This document shows, one piece after another, positions 5,606-7,739 of a stretch of 7,739 nt of DNA (positions are counted from its first letter, which is position 1; every line of letters starts with the position of its first letter). The position numbers and the translations under genes were made by a program. The stretch spans positions 1-7,739 of the forward strand of contig JBFGAX010000094.1 in the NCBI GenBank assembly GCA_041567895.1. The letters are read 5' to 3'. The stretch is from JABDOU01 sp041567895. Its GTDB lineage: Bacteria > Actinomycetota > Acidimicrobiia > Spongiisociales > SHLN01. Below the pieces are notes generated by a model. It had not been told where the DNA came from. It searched no databases and worked only from the letters and a program-made list of their open reading frames with translations.

Positions 5606-6136
5606 TCAGTACGTGATCGTCCCTCGCCAGTTGAAGGGTCCGATTGCATCGCTGAAGGTAATCGTCTCGCCCGACGCATCGGCAAAACGGCCGGTTCCCC
5701 CGGTGATCTCCTGCGACCCATTGATTCTTCCCGGGATCGACGCCGTCTCGGGCGTGAGCCCGACACACCCTTCGTTCTCAAAGGTGCCCATGATCATGTC
5801 TCCATTGGCCGCCGTATGGTTAAAAGTCCCACCCGTCTGGAAGCCCACCCCCTGGCTGGTTCCGTCGCTCAAGACGCAAGGGCCGGTGAGGGCGATCTCT
5901 CCTTCGCTGAAGGTTACGATCTTGCCGAGATGTGAAGCGTTGCCTACGTCTGTCGTCGTGAACGAACAAACGAACTCCACGGGAAGATTGCACTCGGGAT
6001 CAACTGTCAGGGTCACGATTGACGTGCCTTTGAAAGGGCGTTCAACCTGGTTGCCGGCTAACGCCGGCAACGCGGATAAAGCGGTAAGTGCCAGGACAAG
6101 TAGACCAAGTACCAGCCTTCTCTGCAGTCGTTTCAT
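5606..6136 (-). CDS. Secreted beta-barrel-like protein with GGTGRF motif (AOC-barrel/dirigent-like)
   Basis: The start ATG at 6136 is chosen because AAAGGAG lies five bases upstream and because a signal peptide starts exactly there; the frame is open further upstream but without support. The product is 176 residues. Residues 1-31 form a signal peptide (MKRLQRRLVLG, a leucine/alanine core, and cleavage after ALPALA). The mature protein has four cysteines (ECNLP, VCSF, GPCVL, EGCVG), consistent with two disulfides after export. The C-terminal segment SQEITGGTGRFADASGE followed by alternating strands resembles allene-oxide-cyclase-barrel and dirigent-like secreted proteins, where this turn is a hallmark. 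No enzymatic role can be assigned. It is monocistronic and followed by the hairpin at 5551-5587. Confidence 0.8.
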   Translation of the reverse strand: MKRLQRRLVLGLLVLALTALSALPALAGNQVERPFKGTSIVTLTVDPECNLPVEFVCSFTTTDVGNASHLGKIVTFSEGEIALTGPCVLSDGTSQGVGFQTGGTFNHTAANGDMIMGTFENEGCVGLTPETASIPGRINGSQEITGGTGRFADASGETITFSDAIGPFNWRGTITY

Positions 6137-6365
6137 GTCGCTCCTTTGGATGGCTGACGTCAACCGGCTGATTCTCACTCTAGGCGAGACTTTGTCACGC
6201 TGGGAACAGGGATCTCCTGGCAACGGCCTCGTGGTGCTCAGAGATCGAAACCTTCAACTCTTCGCGTGTGTCGAGTGCCTCACCTAGCCGGCGTGTCGAA
6301 GGCGACATTGAACCTTTGGACTGTGCGTCACCGCAGCACGTTCGCGCGCCGACGGACGTTTTCTG

Positions 6366-6374
6366 CAATCATTG
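6366..6374. promoter_or_regulatory. Conserved CAATNATTG inverted repeat just upstream of both NTF2-like genes
   Basis: CAATCATTG here and CAATGATTG at 3291-3299 form the same 4-1-4 inverted repeat at the same distance from the start codon (four bases before it). It overlaps an AATNAT that would be placed as a -10 for a leaderless transcript. It is short, so it may be chance plus shared ancestry; an operator or core promoter role is speculative. Confidence 0.25.
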
Positions 6375-6378
6375 GATC

Positions 6379-6777
6379 ATGCACTCATCAGATATTGCGG
6401 CTCTCCAAGCGGCGGTGGTCGGACTGAATGAGCGCGACGTCGACCCATTCATCACACTCATGGACGACACCATGAAATGGCAAGGGTTTTCACGCGGTTG
6501 GTTGTGGTGGCGACACACCCCTACCTGACAAGGTCCGGCCGAGGCCCGTGCGGTTCTCGAAAGCATCCGGGACCTGTCTGAGGAAGAGGGTCGCACCGGC
6601 GCAGCTCGTTTCGTTCCTGGCACGGGCGACCGGGCATTACTCGAGTTTCATTGGAAGAAGCCGCGATCATTCAAGATCGGCAGAGCGCACCTGGTTCTAA
6701 CGATGGCGGGAGGGCGCATCGTTGAGATGACGGATCATCGCCGGGCCAAAACGGCTCACCTGGCCGCCGGGCTTTGA
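6379..6777 (+). CDS. NTF2/SnoaL-like protein with in-frame TGA at codon 50, candidate selenoprotein, copy B
   Basis: ATG at 6379 to TGA at 6775-6777 gives 132 codons, with TGA at codon 50 (6526-6528) exactly as in copy A. The first 49 codons include HSSDIAALQAAVVGLNERD, FITLMDDTMKWQGFSRG and WLWWRHTPT. The continuation after the TGA reads QGPAEARAVLES, then ARFVPGTGDRALLEFHW and AGGRIVEMTDHRRAKTAHL. Relative to copy A, the 82 codons after the TGA show 14 differing codons, about 10 of them synonymous, with no indel and no new stop. The 49 codons before it differ at 20 positions, about half synonymous. In this copy no ATG, GTG or TTG occurs in frame from the TGA to codon 109. It is the better candidate of the two because it has an ATG start and intact surroundings. 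Small-molecule binding or catalysis by a reactive Sec/Cys is inference. Confidence 0.7.
6526..6528 (+). other. In-frame UGA, candidate selenocysteine codon (copy B)
   Basis: Same codon position and context as in copy A: CCTACC-TGA-CA. It follows HTPT and precedes QGPAEA. The two copies differ at about 40 other bases, yet the TGA and the codon before it are unchanged. Confidence 0.5.
6532..6574 (+). promoter_or_regulatory. Candidate SECIS-like stem-loop downstream of the UGA (copy B)
   Basis: Identical in sequence to 3457-3499, with the same GGUCCGG/CCGGGACC outer stem and CGAG/CUCG inner stem. It lies inside the 59-base block (6532-6590) that is invariant between copies. Confidence 0.4.
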
Positions 6778-7259
6778 CCCTTCGATGCCCGGTGCCCTGG
6801 TCACCTGGGGCCACCATCGGACAGTTAGAAGAAGCATGACCGCCTAATCGGAAATCTGGTGGGCGATCTCACCGCCGGCACCGAGAGGGACGGTTCCAAG
6901 ATCTCGCTCGTTCTCATCCATAGTCCACCATGGCCAACCTTGCAGCGAGACTACAGATTGCAAGCAAGGTGCCGGGTTGTGTAGTTGCATGTGGTCCAGT
7001 TCTTCCGCAGTTCCGTAGCGGTGTCCCCGCAGTTTTTGTCTTCTGTTTCGGAAATAGTTTCGCCGGGATCGGTGGTTAGCGACAGGGAGCTACGGGTCGA
7101 CCACGCCCAGGGGCTGGTTTTCTCCCACCTTGCCGGCCCAAACGTGATCAGCGTCACGACAGGCGAAGTCCCTGGTGCCGGGTCTTTCCAGAGCGAAGTA
7201 AGCATCGGCAGGATGCCTAAAGTGATCCGTCACCGCTCCACTCGAAAGGCCCAAGCACG
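6778..7259. other. Long intergenic stretch without a supported gene
   Basis: About 480 bases separate NTF2-like copy B from the DoxX-like gene. Frames at 6985-7263 (+) and 6951-7205 (-) stay open, but their translations show no family motif, signal peptide or ribosome binding site. The minus frame is serine/threonine-rich with four cysteines near its end and could be a remnant of an exported protein; I cannot support it. A bulged hairpin at 6783-6819 (CGAT/ATCG and GGTG/CACC) might end transcription of copy B. Confidence 0.4.
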
Positions 7260-7637
7260 ATGACCCTTATTGGCAAACTCGCCCAAACCGCAGCTGCTCT
7301 CTGGATTCTGAACGTCTGGTTCAACCGGTTCGACAAGGACACCGGATATCGAGGTGGCGATGCCAAGAACATGAAAGAGGAGTTCGAGGCATACGGCCTG
7401 TCGGAGACCACGATGTACGCGGTGGGTGCGGCAAAGGTGAGCCTGGCCGGGCTGCTTCTGGTTGGGCACGCCGTCCCCCGGCTGGTTCGGCCCGCCTCGG
7501 TCGGGCTCGCCGGATTCATGCTCGGCGCGATCGGCATGCACATCAAGGTCGGAGATCCCGTGAAACGCTACCTCCCGGCGCTCTCGGTCTTTTCGCTCTC
7601 GATGATCTCGGCGATCCTGAACGGCAGCCGCCGCTGA
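7260..7637 (+). CDS. DoxX-like integral membrane protein
   Basis: ATG at 7260 gives 125 residues; GAAAGG lies about ten bases upstream. The order W-x-N-R-F-x-K-D-T-x-YRGGDA, K-N-M-K-E-E-F-E-A-YGL, VGAAKVSLAGLLL, LGAIGMHIKVGDP and LPALS is characteristic of the DoxX-like family of small four-helix membrane proteins. Hydrophobic segments lie near residues 5-20, 51-70, 78-97 and 104-121. Family members are often tied to redox or quinone-linked stress functions, but a reaction cannot be assigned to this one. It appears monocistronic and lies well apart from copy B. Length is normal for the family. Confidence 0.85.
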   Translation: MTLIGKLAQTAAALWILNVWFNRFDKDTGYRGGDAKNMKEEFEAYGLSETTMYAVGAAKVSLAGLLLVGHAVPRLVRPASVGLAGFMLGAIGMHIKVGDPVKRYLPALSVFSLSMISAILNGSRR

Positions 7638-7652
7638 TCTAAGGGCGTCACG

Positions 7653-7683
7653 AACGCAGAAATAATGCCATAGGGCCTGCGTT
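7653..7683. terminator. Possible terminator hairpin after the DoxX-like gene
   Basis: AACGCAG (7653-7659) pairs perfectly with CTGCGTT (7677-7683) around a 17-base loop, starting 15 bases after the stop codon. A second small hairpin (CCGTG/CACGG at 7686-7704) follows directly. Only a short T-run ends the first arm (GTTTACC). Weak call. Confidence 0.3.
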
Positions 7684-7739
7684 TACCGTGCGAGCCAAAC
7701 ACGGAAAACGCGGTGTTGCTCAGCGGCTGGCGGGCGATC

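Larger units (their letters stand above)
6364..6783 (+). repeat. Direct repeat R2, copy B (partner at 3289-3708)
   Basis: Gap-free counterpart of 3289-3708 with a constant offset of 3075. The left flank (GACGTTTTC) and right flank (GATGCCCGG) are unrelated to those of copy A. This places the unit boundaries within a base or two of TGCAAT and GACCCTTC. Confidence 0.9.

Noticed and set aside
6050..6071. Perfect 9-base inverted repeat GTTGCCGGC-taac-GCCGGCAAC
   Set aside because: It lies inside the signal-peptide coding region of the secreted gene and is explained by Ala/Leu/Gly codons; no separate function is supported.
6951..7205. Minus-strand Ser/Thr-rich frame with four cysteines
   Set aside because: No signal peptide, ribosome binding site or recognised motif; it overlaps an equally long plus-strand frame, so coding cannot be told from chance.
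1..7739. Genome-wide reading of TGA as tryptophan or another amino acid
   Set aside because: Other genes (1934, 2007 minus, 4586, 5353, 5606 minus) and both NTF2-like copies end in TGA at family-appropriate positions, and tryptophan is encoded by TGG throughout.
1..7739. Integron cassette array
   Set aside because: The mix of short unrelated genes suggested it, but genes point both ways and I found no recurring attC-like ends (GTTRRRY/RYYYAAC) between them.

Overview
The window is high-GC DNA with GTG as well as ATG starts. Genes are short and lie on both strands, and several encode exported proteins. This suggests a high-GC actinobacterium-like genome, possibly of the Acidimicrobiia type, but no rRNA or other lineage marker is present, so that is inference only. 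No tRNA, rRNA, CRISPR array, transposase or integrase was recognised. The region reads as an accessory patchwork: two pairs of direct repeats, gene fragments, orphan exported proteins and an orphan immunity-like gene.

Layout. 1-386: C-terminal part of a pyridoxamine 5'-phosphate oxidase (PPOX)-like gene running in from the left edge. 679-1416 (-): secreted four-cysteine protein. 1568-1934: a second, 5'-truncated copy of the PPOX-like segment (about 94% nucleotide identity). 2007-2801 (-): SAM-dependent methyltransferase, convergent with it. 2885-3133 (-): small DUF167/YggU-like protein. 3304-3702: NTF2/SnoaL-like gene, copy A. 3711-4100: 5'-truncated C-terminal domain of an extracellular protein, fused to the end of copy A. 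4152-4586: putative lipoprotein. 4756-5353: Imm11/DUF1629-like immunity protein with an apparent frameshift near its N-terminus. 5606-6136 (-): secreted protein with a GGTGRF-A-SG motif. 6379-6777: NTF2/SnoaL-like gene, copy B. 7260-7637: DoxX-like membrane protein.

The most interesting signal is the NTF2/SnoaL-like pair. Both 132-codon copies carry an in-frame TGA at exactly codon 50. After that TGA the frame stays open for 82 codons, with no indels and mostly synonymous differences between copies (10 synonymous to 4 non-synonymous codons by hand count). Neither copy has an ATG, GTG or TTG in frame between the TGA and codon 107, so the second half can only be made by reading through the TGA. 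The first codon after the TGA differs silently; the next 59 nt are completely invariant and can fold into a stem-loop. The TGA appears to sit where relatives often carry a cysteine. Together this fits UGA recoding, most simply selenocysteine with a bacterial SECIS-like element, although inheritance of one ancestral nonsense mutation is not excluded. Other genes, and both NTF2 copies themselves, end in TGA, so this is not a genome-wide reassignment of TGA.

No single pathway links the genes. DUF167 and the methyltransferase could be co-transcribed on the minus strand. The rest look like independent cargo assembled by duplication and truncation.
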